Positions 45,480-53,675 of a DNA stretch of 64,000 nt are shown here, piece after piece; the stretch's first letter is position 1, and each line of letters opens with the position of its first letter. Both the position numbers and the translations under genes were made by a program. This DNA is from CAVVFX01 sp963777595 (lineage in GTDB: Bacteria > Acidobacteriota > Terriglobia > Bryobacterales > Bryobacteraceae). Below the pieces are notes generated by a model, which made no database searches, was not told where the DNA came from, and worked only from the letters and a program-made list of their open reading frames with translations. The stretch spans positions 62,001 through 126,000 of the forward strand of contig CAVZRE010000045.1 in NCBI GenBank assembly GCA_963777595.1, given 5' to 3'.

Positions 45480-45857
45480 TTATTGCTTCTTAGCGGTGAC
45501 TTCGGCCGTCCGCTCTTGTCCATCAGGGGTGGTCATGGTACGAGTCAATTTCAGGCTGTCGCCCTCGACTTTGCCTTTCCACTTCACTACCATTTCGTTG
45601 CCGTTGAAATTCATTTTCTGTGTAAAAGAAATATTGTCGCCGTCCACTTTACCGTCCGAGATGGGCATCTCGCCACGGGCATTTGCGATGTTTCCGCTAA
45701 GGTTAGCTCCATCGGCTTTCAGGGTGATGGTGATTGACTGGGGACCCTTTTTCCCGCCGGTCATTTCCGCTTTGTATGTCCCTGACGGGTCAGCCGCAGC
45801 GGCTACGAAAGAGAAGAGGCCCAACAGGGCGAGCAAACTCAGGATCTTGATTTTCAT
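45480..45857 (-). CDS. small secreted beta-rich protein of unknown function
   Basis: A 125-residue protein with a clear signal peptide (MKIKILSLLALLGLFSFVAAA) and a repetitive beta pattern: GTYKAEMTGGKKGPQSITIT, LSGNIANARGEMPISDG and MVVKWKGKVEGDSLKLTRTM. It resembles small periplasmic lipocalin-like or calycin-type proteins seen beside acidobacterial receptors, but I do not recognise a named family. It is the first gene before receptor 2 and VWFA 2 on the minus strand, so it probably belongs to the cassette. Cassette 1 lacks an equivalent. An AAGGA lies about 15 bases before the ATG, and the motif shared with cassette 1 lies 85 bases upstream. Confidence 0.75.
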   Translation of the reverse strand: MKIKILSLLALLGLFSFVAAAADPSGTYKAEMTGGKKGPQSITITLKADGANLSGNIANARGEMPISDGKVDGDNISFTQKMNFNGNEMVVKWKGKVEGDSLKLTRTMTTPDGQERTAEVTAKKQ

Positions 45858-45940
45858 TGTTAAAAGTGATTCCTTCCAGGTGGAGAGATGATTCCCTCCA
45901 GAGAGAATGTTACTCCAAACCGCTGGCCGCTTCTCGTGAA

Positions 45941-45955
45941 TTTACAACTGTTTAC
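45941..45955 (-). promoter_or_regulatory. motif shared with the upstream region of cassette 1
   Basis: On the minus strand GTAAACAGTTGTAAA, 13 of 15 identical to 2452-2466, lies 85 bases before the first cassette 2 gene. Both sit in otherwise unrelated intergenic DNA. Confidence 0.35.
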
Positions 45956-46029
45956 GTTCTAAACCGAGGGGAGAGCAACAACTTTGGTGTTGCGGCTTAA
46001 CATTGCTTAACTGCACTTTACAACCTTCT

Positions 46030-46680
46030 CTACTGTTTCGCTTCTTTGAAATAGAGGCGCAGCTTCCCGTTAGGAGTTGGATAGAACAAAACAAGGTCTT
46101 TCAGCTTTTTCTTCTCCATGGGAAAATACAGCAAACCCGAAACCGGTTGCGTGGTTTCCTTTTCCGGCAACCCTTTTTCGGTGAGAACGCCTTTTAGCGT
46201 GTCATCCTTCTTGCCCTGTTTCACAGTGGTGGAATCCGCGGTGTCATCCTGTTTCTTCTTTGAACTGCGGCCTCCGAATCCTACACCGCTCCAGGTAGTA
46301 CCGGTTTCTTCACCGAGACTGCCGATACCGCTTTGGCCGCGCTTCAGGACCAGCGTGTCGGCGGCTGCGATCTCCGCTGGAGACTGCGGCTGGGTGCGGT
46401 CGCCGTCACCCTCGCAAAAGAGCTGAAAATCGTTCAGGTTAATACTGATCGGCTTGTCGCCCTTCGGCGTCACCGTCATTTGGACGACGATGTAGTGACC
46501 TCCCAAGTCGTACCCCAGTAATTGTTTTACGGCTGCCGGGTCGAGGTACGCCTTACCGGTGAGCGTCACGGTTTCCGCGGAAACCTCGTTGTAGGCCTTC
46601 TTATCCTTGTCCTTGCCCGGCAGCGTAGTCAGAGAAAAAAGGACGATCAGCGCGACGCGGACAGGGATCACAGAATTCAT
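46030..46680 (-). CDS. secreted protein of unknown function
   Basis: A 216-residue protein with a signal peptide (MNSVIPVRVALIVLFSLTTL) followed by a Lys/Asp-rich start. Beta-type stretches (ETVTLTGKAYLD, HYIVVQMTVTPKGDKPISIN, LNDFQLFCEGDGDR) suggest an immunoglobulin-like or DUF4352-like fold that carries a hydrophilic Lys/Thr/Asp loop (about 140-170). The C-terminus has SGLLYFPMEKKKLKDLVLFY. I do not recognise a named family. It lies upstream of the cassette 2 genes on the same strand, with 172 bases between, and is divergent from the polyprenyl synthase gene. Confidence 0.65.
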   Translation of the reverse strand: MNSVIPVRVALIVLFSLTTLPGKDKDKKAYNEVSAETVTLTGKAYLDPAAVKQLLGYDLGGHYIVVQMTVTPKGDKPISINLNDFQLFCEGDGDRTQPQSPAEIAAADTLVLKRGQSGIGSLGEETGTTWSGVGFGGRSSKKKQDDTADSTTVKQGKKDDTLKGVLTEKGLPEKETTQPVSGLLYFPMEKKKLKDLVLFYPTPNGKLRLYFKEAKQ

Positions 46681-46782
46681 GCCTCTGCTGACATGGTAGC
46701 GCCATCAGATCTACTTGTCAGCCGTTTGGGGCGGCATAAGGTTTGCGGCAGTGAGCCATGACCAAGTACACTGGATAATTCC

Positions 46783-47784
46783 ATGGAAACCGGCAAGTTA
46801 GGGCAAGCACTGACGACGAACGAGGTCTTTGAACTCGTGCGCGCCGACTTGCAACTGGTCGAAACGGAGATTGGCCTGGAATCCGTGGCGTCCGTTGAGG
46901 CCGTGACAACCATCGGCCAGTATCTGTATGCGGCCGGGGGTAAACGTCTCCGTCCCGCTCTTCTACTGCTCTGCTCACGGGTGCTGGGCGGGCACGGAGC
47001 CAGTGCGATCCGAATGGGCGCCGTGGTGGAGATTCTGCACGCAGCGACGCTGGTGCATGACGATGTAATCGATCAAGCCGAAACCCGCCGCGGCCGGCCT
47101 TCAACCAATGTTCAATGGGGCAACCACACCTGTGTGCTGGCCGGCGACTGGCTTTACATGCAGGCTTTCCAGATTGCCCTGCGTGAGCGCAATTTTCACA
47201 CCCTGGATTTGTTGATCGGATTGACTCAACTCATGGTGGAAGGCGAATTGATCCAGTTGGAACGGATTGGCAAGATCGAAGTTACTGAAGCCGACTGCAT
47301 GGAGCTGGTGGACCGCAAGACGGCGGGTCTGTTTTCGGTCTGCGCAAAACTGGGCGCAATCGTGGCTAATGCGGATACGGCGACAGAAGAGCGGCTGGGT
47401 GACTTTGCGTGGAATCTGGGGATGGCGTTCCAATTGGTGGACGATCTGCTCGACTTTACGGCTCGGGAGCAGATTCTGGGCAAACCCGTCGGGGGCGATT
47501 TGAAAGAAGGCAAGGTTACCCTGCCGCTGGTTTATGCGCTGGAGCGCTGTTCAGCCGAGGATCGCTTAAAAATTGAGACGGTCCTCCGCGAACGGAATTA
47601 TCAGACCGTAAGCTTCGACGAGGTGTACGGCATCGTCGAGCGAGGCGGGGGGTTGGAGCGAGTCAGGGAACGCGCCAATCACTTCACGGACCGGGCTCGC
47701 CAGATCATTAGCGAGTTTCCCGAATCACCCTACCAGCGGGCTCTCTACTCGGTCACCGAGTTGGTCATCGACCGCGACCACTAG
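46783..47784 (+). CDS. all-trans polyprenyl diphosphate synthase
   Basis: A 333-residue isoprenoid chain-elongating enzyme. The first aspartate-rich motif is HDDVIDQAETRRGRP (92-106) and the second is AFQLVDDLLDFT (about 214-225). GGKRLRPALLLL (52-63) binds isopentenyl diphosphate. Length and motif spacing fit long-chain synthases (hepta-, octa- or nonaprenyl) that supply quinone side chains, here most likely menaquinone, which fits the membrane Fe-S oxidoreductase encoded at 27914. The exact chain length cannot be read from the sequence. A palindrome follows 15 bases after the stop. Confidence 0.92.
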   Translation: METGKLGQALTTNEVFELVRADLQLVETEIGLESVASVEAVTTIGQYLYAAGGKRLRPALLLLCSRVLGGHGASAIRMGAVVEILHAATLVHDDVIDQAETRRGRPSTNVQWGNHTCVLAGDWLYMQAFQIALRERNFHTLDLLIGLTQLMVEGELIQLERIGKIEVTEADCMELVDRKTAGLFSVCAKLGAIVANADTATEERLGDFAWNLGMAFQLVDDLLDFTAREQILGKPVGGDLKEGKVTLPLVYALERCSAEDRLKIETVLRERNYQTVSFDEVYGIVERGGGLERVRERANHFTDRARQIISEFPESPYQRALYSVTELVIDRDH

Positions 47785-47798
47785 AAGTACAAGCCGCG

Positions 47799-47816
47799 GA
47801 CAGACTGAGGTCTGTC
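47799..47816. repeat. perfect 7-bp inverted repeat (GACAGAC/GTCTGTC)
   Basis: GACAGAC (47799-47805), TGAG, GTCTGTC (47810-47816) lies between the polyprenyl synthase stop and the Hsp70-like start. It could act as a weak terminator. Its CTGAGG core resembles the CTTCAG-containing palindromes near 2492 and 6132, so it may be one member of a small dispersed repeat family. Confidence 0.5.
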
Positions 47817-47824
47817 ACACACAG

Positions 47825-49099
47825 ATGACTGCAATCGGAATCGATTTTGGGACCACCAACAGCTCGATCGCGCGGGTTACCGCTGCGGGCGATGTGGAAC
47901 TCTGCCGTTTTCCAACTTTGACCGGCTCTACCGAAGCGTACCGATCGCTGCTTTATCTCGAGCAGGTCAGGCAACGCGGCGTAACGAGCATTAAATCCTG
48001 GACGGGTGAGGAAGGCATCGAACAGTATCTTGCGGCGGAAACTAAAGGACGATTGGTGCAATCGTTAAAATCCTTTCTCACCAGCCGCACCTTGCAGAGC
48101 ACTGAGGTTTTCGGAAGGCGCTTCAAACTGGAAGAACTGATTGTACGAATGCTGCGCGATCTGCGGGACAAGGCAGAGGCTCAGTTCGGTATTCAGATTC
48201 GTTCGGCCCGCGCGGGACGGCCAGTGAGATTTGTCGGTGCCGAAAAAGACGAGGACAACGATTATGCCGAGGGCCGTCTGGGCGAAGCTTACCGTCTGGC
48301 GGGATTCGAATCCGTCCAGTTCGAGTTAGAGCCGGTGGCGGCCGCCCATTACTACGAATCCACACTCGATCATGACGAATTGATTCTGATCGGCGATTTC
48401 GGCGGAGGCACCAGCGACTTTTCGCTCATGCATGTCGGACCGTCTGAAACGCGCAAGTTGCTTGGAAACAGCGGCCTGGGTCTGGCAGGCGATGCGTTTG
48501 ACGCCAAGATCGTACGGAACCTGGTTTCGCCGGCCTTGGGCAAAGGCTCGAACGCGCGATCGATGAATAAATTGCTGCCCGCCGTTCCGAACTGGGTTTA
48601 CGCCAAGCTGGAGCGCTGGCACCATCTCTCCTTCCTGCGAACCAGCGCGGTGATGAACATGTTGAATACCGCGAGAGTGCAGGCGCTCGAACCGGACATG
48701 ATCGAAGCCCTGATCCATCTGATCAAAGAGGACCTCGGATATCATTTGCATCGCTCGGTGCAGAGGCTGAAATGCGATCTGTCGGAAAACTCCGTTGCTG
48801 CCTTCGAGTTCAACGATGGGTTCATCGAGTTGGAAGCGAAGGTCGCACGGGCGGATTTCGAAGAGTGGATTTCAGAAGACCTGGAGCAGATCGAAACTTG
48901 CGTGGACGGACTGTTGAAGAATTGCGGAGTCGACGCTAAGGCAGTGGATCGCGTCTTCCTCACCGGGGGATCGTCTTTCGTGCCGGCGGTGCGACGAATC
49001 TTCGAAATCCGATTTGGGGAGAAACGCATGCGCGCGGGAAACGAGTTCACGTCGGTGGCCCGCGGCTTAGCGCTGAAGGCTCTTAAAACCGCAGCTTAG
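47825..49099 (+). CDS. Hsp70-like ATPase without substrate-binding domain (YegD-type)
   Basis: A 424-residue actin-fold ATPase. Phosphate-binding motif 1 is IGIDFGTTNSSIA (4-16), phosphate 2 is LIGDFGGGTSDFSLM (188-202), and the adenosine motif is VFLTGGSSFVPAVRRI near the end. The protein stops just after the nucleotide-binding domain, so there is no DnaK-type substrate-binding domain or lid; it matches the YegD-like branch. A helical insert around residues 235-300 (NKLLPAVPNWVYAKLERWHH) is characteristic of that branch. The client or partner is unknown. Its stop overlaps by three bases the stop of a receptor remnant on the other strand. Confidence 0.88.
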   Translation: MTAIGIDFGTTNSSIARVTAAGDVELCRFPTLTGSTEAYRSLLYLEQVRQRGVTSIKSWTGEEGIEQYLAAETKGRLVQSLKSFLTSRTLQSTEVFGRRFKLEELIVRMLRDLRDKAEAQFGIQIRSARAGRPVRFVGAEKDEDNDYAEGRLGEAYRLAGFESVQFELEPVAAAHYYESTLDHDELILIGDFGGGTSDFSLMHVGPSETRKLLGNSGLGLAGDAFDAKIVRNLVSPALGKGSNARSMNKLLPAVPNWVYAKLERWHHLSFLRTSAVMNMLNTARVQALEPDMIEALIHLIKEDLGYHLHRSVQRLKCDLSENSVAAFEFNDGFIELEAKVARADFEEWISEDLEQIETCVDGLLKNCGVDAKAVDRVFLTGGSSFVPAVRRIFEIRFGEKRMRAGNEFTSVARGLALKALKTAA

Positions 49100-49683
49100 C
49101 CATTGAAGTTTACGGTTCTGGTGCCTCCGGCCGTGGTGATCACCCCGAAGGTCGCCGGAGTGGACATGTTTGTGGACGGATCTCCGAAGACCGGCGAGTT
49201 CGTGAAATTGTTAAGCAGCCCCCGCAATTCCAGCCGCACGTTCTCTCGAAGAGTGAAGGTCTTGAAGATGGAGATGTTCTTATAGACCTGCGCCGGACCT
49301 CGCAGCCAATCAAGCAGCGGCGGCTCTTTGGTTATGGTGTAGTTATTGGGCAGCGGCAGCCAAACCGAGGTGTTAAAGAACGGATTGGTGGGCACGCCGG
49401 TGGCGGGATTCACGTGATTTCCCAGCCTGCTCTCAATTAGGGTGTCATAAACGGGATCCACTTCCGCGCTCGGCCGGCCCAGAGCCTGCGTCACGGATCC
49501 TGCCACCGCCACCCTCCGATTGCGCCATTCACCCAGCGAATGGTGTTCGTAGCGAACTGCCGTCCGTGGCCCACCGGAAGATAGTAGACCACGAACACGT
49601 TGCCTTGGTTGGGGAAGTCGGTCGAGGAGACGGTCCGGTACTTGCGCACGTTGACCAGGCTGGTCATGTCACAAAACATGTAT
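49096..49683 (-). pseudogene. C-terminal remnant of a TonB-dependent receptor
   Basis: About 195 residues that match only the end of an Oar-like barrel: DMTSLVNVRKYRTVSSTDFP, NVFVVYYLPVGHGRQF and WVNGAIGGWRW, then after a one-base loss near 49504 GSVTQALGRPSAEVDPVYDT, ISIFKTFTLRENVRLELRGL and an end at TVNFNG. The preceding 800 or so residues, including signal peptide and regulatory domain, are absent. Homology fades near 49680, where an oppositely oriented remnant begins. The upper boundary is approximate. Confidence 0.7.
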
Positions 49684-49689
49684 GCAAGT

Positions 49690-50128
49690 CGAGTAGGTAT
49701 AGTTGGCCACCACTTATTCTCTCGGGAGATCATCCGCCGGTTTAACGAGACGGAGCTAGAGGTGATCCATGCCGAAGATCCGGGCCGGTTGGTTTTCAGC
49801 AACAGGTTCATGATGGGAGAGATCCGGGACGTCTTCGACAATCTGGATCTCTATAGCGGTTACGACGGGATCGCTATTAACTTATTGAAGCAGTTCATCA
49901 GCGCACCGGCAAACCGATCATCATTACGGAGTGGTCGGTCCCGGCGCTCGATTCCGGGTTATACGACAATCCCGCGCATCTGGACTGGTCCTACCCGCAG
50001 GCCATGGAAAACCAGGGGCTACGGGCACGACAGGCGGCGCAAATCGAGGGATCTTCCAGGCCGATGGCCGGCCTTGGATTGAACTGCAGGATGCCTTCCG
50101 CCGATTGAACGCTCGAATCACCCACTGA
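49690..50128 (+). pseudogene. C-terminal remnant of a clan-A glycoside hydrolase
   Basis: The three frames together give HHLFSREIIRRFNE, EDPGRLVFSNRFMMGEIRDV, YSGYDGIAI, then EAVHQRTGKPIIITEWSVPA (an ITEWS motif typical of a clan-A nucleophile), DSGLYDNPAHLDWSYPQAME, and finally GIFQADGRPWIELQDAFRRL before TGA at 50126-50128. The frame changes near 49887 and again near 50040, where an internal stretch also seems to be missing. The N-terminal part of the enzyme is absent. It could derive from an agarase or beta-galactosidase-like enzyme. Remnant status is clear; the family is a guess. Confidence 0.5.
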
Positions 50129-50164
50129 GCTTTTATGTGACGGAGGGAAATGGCGTCAGGCGAT

Positions 50165-51520
50165 TCAGCGTCCATGTGCCATTGGAGGCGGCGGTTGCCC
50201 CTCATATTCCAGCATCGTCATAAATCCAAAATCCATGTGCAATTGCATGTGGCAATGAAACAACGACGGGCCCGGATTGTTGGCCACGAGATCAACTTCC
50301 ACCTTCGTCCGAGCCATTACGTCCACCACGTCCTTCATGACACCACGGGTCGCTTTTCCGGCCACTTTCACTAATTCGAAAGAATGGCGGTGCAGATGGA
50401 CAGGGTGCATATCGTCGCTCTGATTATCGAAGATGAGCCGGTAGCGGCCGTTGGCGCGTACCTGGATGGGCGCGGTTTTGGGATATTCCTTGCCGTTGAT
50501 GGTCCAGTGATCCACCGCGCGATTGCCGGCCCATTTTTGTTTGAAGACCAGGGGAATCCGGCCGTCAGGTTCGGGTGCGGATTCGTTCCGGCCGAACATT
50601 GTGTAATCCCAGGGCTCGGTGGATGGAGCCATCCATTGCGGTTCGCCAGTACGTCCCGCATACTCGACCACTACGCCCAGACCGAGTTTGCGAACTTTAT
50701 CGTCTGCGTCGCCCAGTATGCTGATTCCAGGCTGATTCATCTCGACGACTGCGTCAATCCGTTCTCCCGGACCGAGCTCCAGTACATCGACTGAAGCTTG
50801 ACTGGGCACCGCATTTCCGTCGAGGGCCACGACGACGAACTTGTGTCCTGGAAGGGCTAGCCGGTGCACCAGCGTCGCATTGGCGTTGACGATGCGAAAG
50901 AGCACTCGCTCGCCCTGGTGGACACGGACCGGTTCGCCGCCACCCAGGGCGTGACTGTTGACGGTGAACGCGCCATACTGCACCTCGAGCGAGCCTTCAT
51001 CGCCGCCGCCCGCTTTGGACGATAGAAAAGGCAGCCAGCCGTGAAGAGCGAGCGGGATCTCCTGATCGTAACGGGCCGGATTTTCCCGCGGTTCGATGAT
51101 GAGCACCCCATATTGACCGGAGTAAGTGGAGCGGTGAAGATTGTGTCCGGCATAGACGTGCGAATGATACCAGCGCGTCCCCGACGGGCGCGGAACAAAA
51201 GAATAGCGCTGCCTTCCGTGGGCGGGCACCATGGGAGTCCCTTCTTCCGCGGAGCCATCGACTTCCGGAGGAATGAAGAGACCATGCCAATGGACCAGTT
51301 CGGGAGACGCAGTATCGTTGACAACGTCCACGGTAACGGTGCGGCCTTCCTGGAGGCGGAGAACGGGGCCGGGAAACGCGCCGTTATAACCAACTGTGCG
51401 GATGGTCCGCTTGGGAGCGATCGCGACTTCGACATTCCCGATCGTGAGCGTAAGATCGGCAGGAGTTTGCGCCTGGAGCAGGAACGAGGATGTGCTGGTT
51501 AGAAACTGCCTGCGGTTCAT
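50165..51520 (-). CDS. multicopper oxidase, exported
   Basis: A 451-residue three-cupredoxin oxidase starting at ATG 51520 (MNRRQFLTSTSSFLLQAQTP, a Tat-like leader). The longer upstream reading overlaps the OPT gene and lacks domain content, so this start was chosen. The copper ligands are complete: HWHG (77-80), WYHSH (118-121), HPVHLHRH and HCHMQLHMDFGFM, which gives the type 1 copper with axial Met and the trinuclear cluster. It would oxidise phenolics or metal ions (laccase, CueO-type) with oxygen in the periplasm. No Met-rich copper-sensing insert is evident. It is divergent from the transporter gene at 51603. Confidence 0.93.
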   Translation of the reverse strand: MNRRQFLTSTSSFLLQAQTPADLTLTIGNVEVAIAPKRTIRTVGYNGAFPGPVLRLQEGRTVTVDVVNDTASPELVHWHGLFIPPEVDGSAEEGTPMVPAHGRQRYSFVPRPSGTRWYHSHVYAGHNLHRSTYSGQYGVLIIEPRENPARYDQEIPLALHGWLPFLSSKAGGGDEGSLEVQYGAFTVNSHALGGGEPVRVHQGERVLFRIVNANATLVHRLALPGHKFVVVALDGNAVPSQASVDVLELGPGERIDAVVEMNQPGISILGDADDKVRKLGLGVVVEYAGRTGEPQWMAPSTEPWDYTMFGRNESAPEPDGRIPLVFKQKWAGNRAVDHWTINGKEYPKTAPIQVRANGRYRLIFDNQSDDMHPVHLHRHSFELVKVAGKATRGVMKDVVDVMARTKVEVDLVANNPGPSLFHCHMQLHMDFGFMTMLEYEGQPPPPMAHGR

Positions 51521-51602
51521 GGGCGTGCTCGAAGCTATCATCGCAGACCGCGCGCTAACAATGGTTACCCGCTTCCACCGCGTGTATCCGGTCTGACGAG
51601 CG

Positions 51603-53675
51603 ATGCCAAAATCCCAAGCCGGGACGCGCCGCTTGAAAAGGGGTTGTGGCTTGAAGTCCGTCTTACGGCTGGCCGTGCTGGCCCATAGTACGATTGTGGT
51701 TCCTGTGGTAAGCAAGACACTTCCAGAGAACGCATATACACAGCTTCCGTCCGGAACTGCGTACCAACCGGTGGTACCGGAACAGGTTGCCCTCCCTGAA
51801 ATGACGGGGCGATCCGTGGGATGGGGACTCTTCCTGTGTGTAATCTTCACCATCGCGTCAGCCTATTCCGGACTCAAAGTCGGGCAAGTGATGGAGGCCG
51901 CAATTCCGATTTCAATCCTCTCCATCGGTCTTGCGCGACTCTATCCACGCCGCTCCAGCTTGCTCGAAAACGTCATCATCACGAGTATCGGAGGTCTAGC
52001 CGGGTCCGTAGTAGCAGGCGCTATCTTCACGCTGCCCGCCCTCTACATTCTGAAGCTCGATCCTCATCCGGCCCAGACGATTTTCATTTGTCTGGCCGGC
52101 GGCTCGTTGGGCGTACTGTTTCTGATACCGTTGCGCCGCTATTTCGTGCGGGAAATGCACGGCCTGCTTCCCTACCCCGAAGCCACGGCCATTACTGAAG
52201 TATTAATCACGGGCGAAAAGGGCGGCTCGCAGGCCAAACTGTTGATCGAAGCGACGGTCATCGCGGGCATTTACGACCTTCTGGTGACGACCTTTCATGT
52301 TTGGAAAGAGTACCTGGACTTCCAGTTCGTCCCCGCGGTCCGGACTCTGACCGATCGCGCGCGCGTGGCGGTCAGTTTCGACGCGATCAGCTTCATCCTC
52401 GGATTAGGCTATGTAATGGGTCTCCGCAGTTCACTCATTCTGTGTGCGGGCGGAGTGTTTTCGAACATTGTCCTGGTACCGTTGATCTGGATGATCGGCA
52501 GCCACATCACGGATGTCGCCGTCTATCCTGCGACTCTCCCTATCGCACAAATGACGGCCAGCCAGATCTTTCGCGGCTATGTGCGGTTCGTTGGGGTCGG
52601 GGCCATTGCCACTGCCGGCATTTTTGGAATTCTGAAATCCATGAAGATCGTGGCGGGATCCTTCGGTGTGGCGCTGCATGCCTTCCGTAGCGGCGAAGGG
52701 GCATCGAGCGAACGGACTGACCGCGATATCTCCGTGATGTCGATCCTGATCGGCGTGGTGTTGAGCGCCGTGGGCATTGGAATTCTGCTGGCGAGCCTTG
52801 ACGGGTCTCCGGTAGTAATCGTCGTGGGGCTCGTATTGACGCTGGTCTTCTCGTTTTTCTTTGCGTCGGTCGCGGCCAACGCCATTGCGACAACGGCGCG
52901 CAATCCGGTCTCCGGGATGACCATGCTGACGATCATCATCTCGTCGGTCGTCCTGCTGCGATTCGGGGTTTCGGGGACTACGGGCATGTTTTTCGTGATG
53001 GCCCTCGCGGGGATGGTATGTACGGCGCTCTCGGTCTCGGGTCAGACGATCACGGATCTGAAAGCCGGCTACTGGCTGGGTGCCACTCCGGCCGCGCAGG
53101 AGAAAGTGAAATTTCTCGGGGTGGTTGCCGCGTCTATCGCCGCCGGTCTGACGATTATCCTGCTCGCGCAAACATTTCAGTTTGGAGACGCGGCTCCCGG
53201 CGACACGCGAGTGGTGTTGCCGTCGCCGCAAGCTTCCATCATGAAGGCGCTGGTGGAGGGTTTCATGAGCCGGCAGCCGATCGCTTATATTCTGTTCGGC
53301 GCGGGGGCGGCGGTCGCGGTGGTGATGGAGATGCTGCAGGTCCCGGCGCTGATCTTTGCGCTCGGCATGTACCTCCCCCTGGAATTGAATACGCCTGCGC
53401 TGGTGGGCGGCTTCCTCTCGCACTTTCTCAGCAAACGGGAGAGTTCGGTGCGGGAACGAGCGGTCGTGATCGCGTCGGGGCTGATGGCGGGCGGCGCGTT
53501 GGGTGGCGTTTTGGGTGCGGCCTTCCGCCTGATTCCGGGATTCTCTGAAGATTGGATCCGGACGCCATTTTACGGCGACGAGGTGATCTCGCAGATGGTG
53601 TCTGCGGTCTTGTTCACCGGCCTTTGCGTCTATTTGTGGAAGAGATCGATAGCGGGGAGAAGCCATGAGCTTTGA
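51603..53675 (+). CDS. OPT family oligopeptide transporter
   Basis: A proton-coupled transporter of up to 690 residues with about 15-16 hydrophobic segments. Family stretches include GWGLFLCVIFTIASAYSGLK, GLLPYPEATAITEVL, GLGYVMGLRSSLILCAGG and a C-terminal GMYLPLELNTPALVGGFLSH. The start is uncertain: ATG 51603 adds about 35 residues before the conserved part (LPENAYTQLPSGTAYQP); GTG 51696 or 51705 would fit better, but no clear Shine-Dalgarno supports any. It would import small peptides or peptide-like chelates. Its last 11 bases overlap the next gene, which encodes a putative metallopeptidase, suggesting coupled uptake and hydrolysis. Confidence 0.9.
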   Translation: MPKSQAGTRRLKRGCGLKSVLRLAVLAHSTIVVPVVSKTLPENAYTQLPSGTAYQPVVPEQVALPEMTGRSVGWGLFLCVIFTIASAYSGLKVGQVMEAAIPISILSIGLARLYPRRSSLLENVIITSIGGLAGSVVAGAIFTLPALYILKLDPHPAQTIFICLAGGSLGVLFLIPLRRYFVREMHGLLPYPEATAITEVLITGEKGGSQAKLLIEATVIAGIYDLLVTTFHVWKEYLDFQFVPAVRTLTDRARVAVSFDAISFILGLGYVMGLRSSLILCAGGVFSNIVLVPLIWMIGSHITDVAVYPATLPIAQMTASQIFRGYVRFVGVGAIATAGIFGILKSMKIVAGSFGVALHAFRSGEGASSERTDRDISVMSILIGVVLSAVGIGILLASLDGSPVVIVVGLVLTLVFSFFFASVAANAIATTARNPVSGMTMLTIIISSVVLLRFGVSGTTGMFFVMALAGMVCTALSVSGQTITDLKAGYWLGATPAAQEKVKFLGVVAASIAAGLTIILLAQTFQFGDAAPGDTRVVLPSPQASIMKALVEGFMSRQPIAYILFGAGAAVAVVMEMLQVPALIFALGMYLPLELNTPALVGGFLSHFLSKRESSVRERAVVIASGLMAGGALGGVLGAAFRLIPGFSEDWIRTPFYGDEVISQMVSAVLFTGLCVYLWKRSIAGRSHEL

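Noticed and set aside
50165..51853. Multicopper oxidase starting at 51853
   Set aside because: The extra 111 residues lack a leader or domain and overlap the divergent transporter gene; ATG 51520 starts a Tat-like leader.
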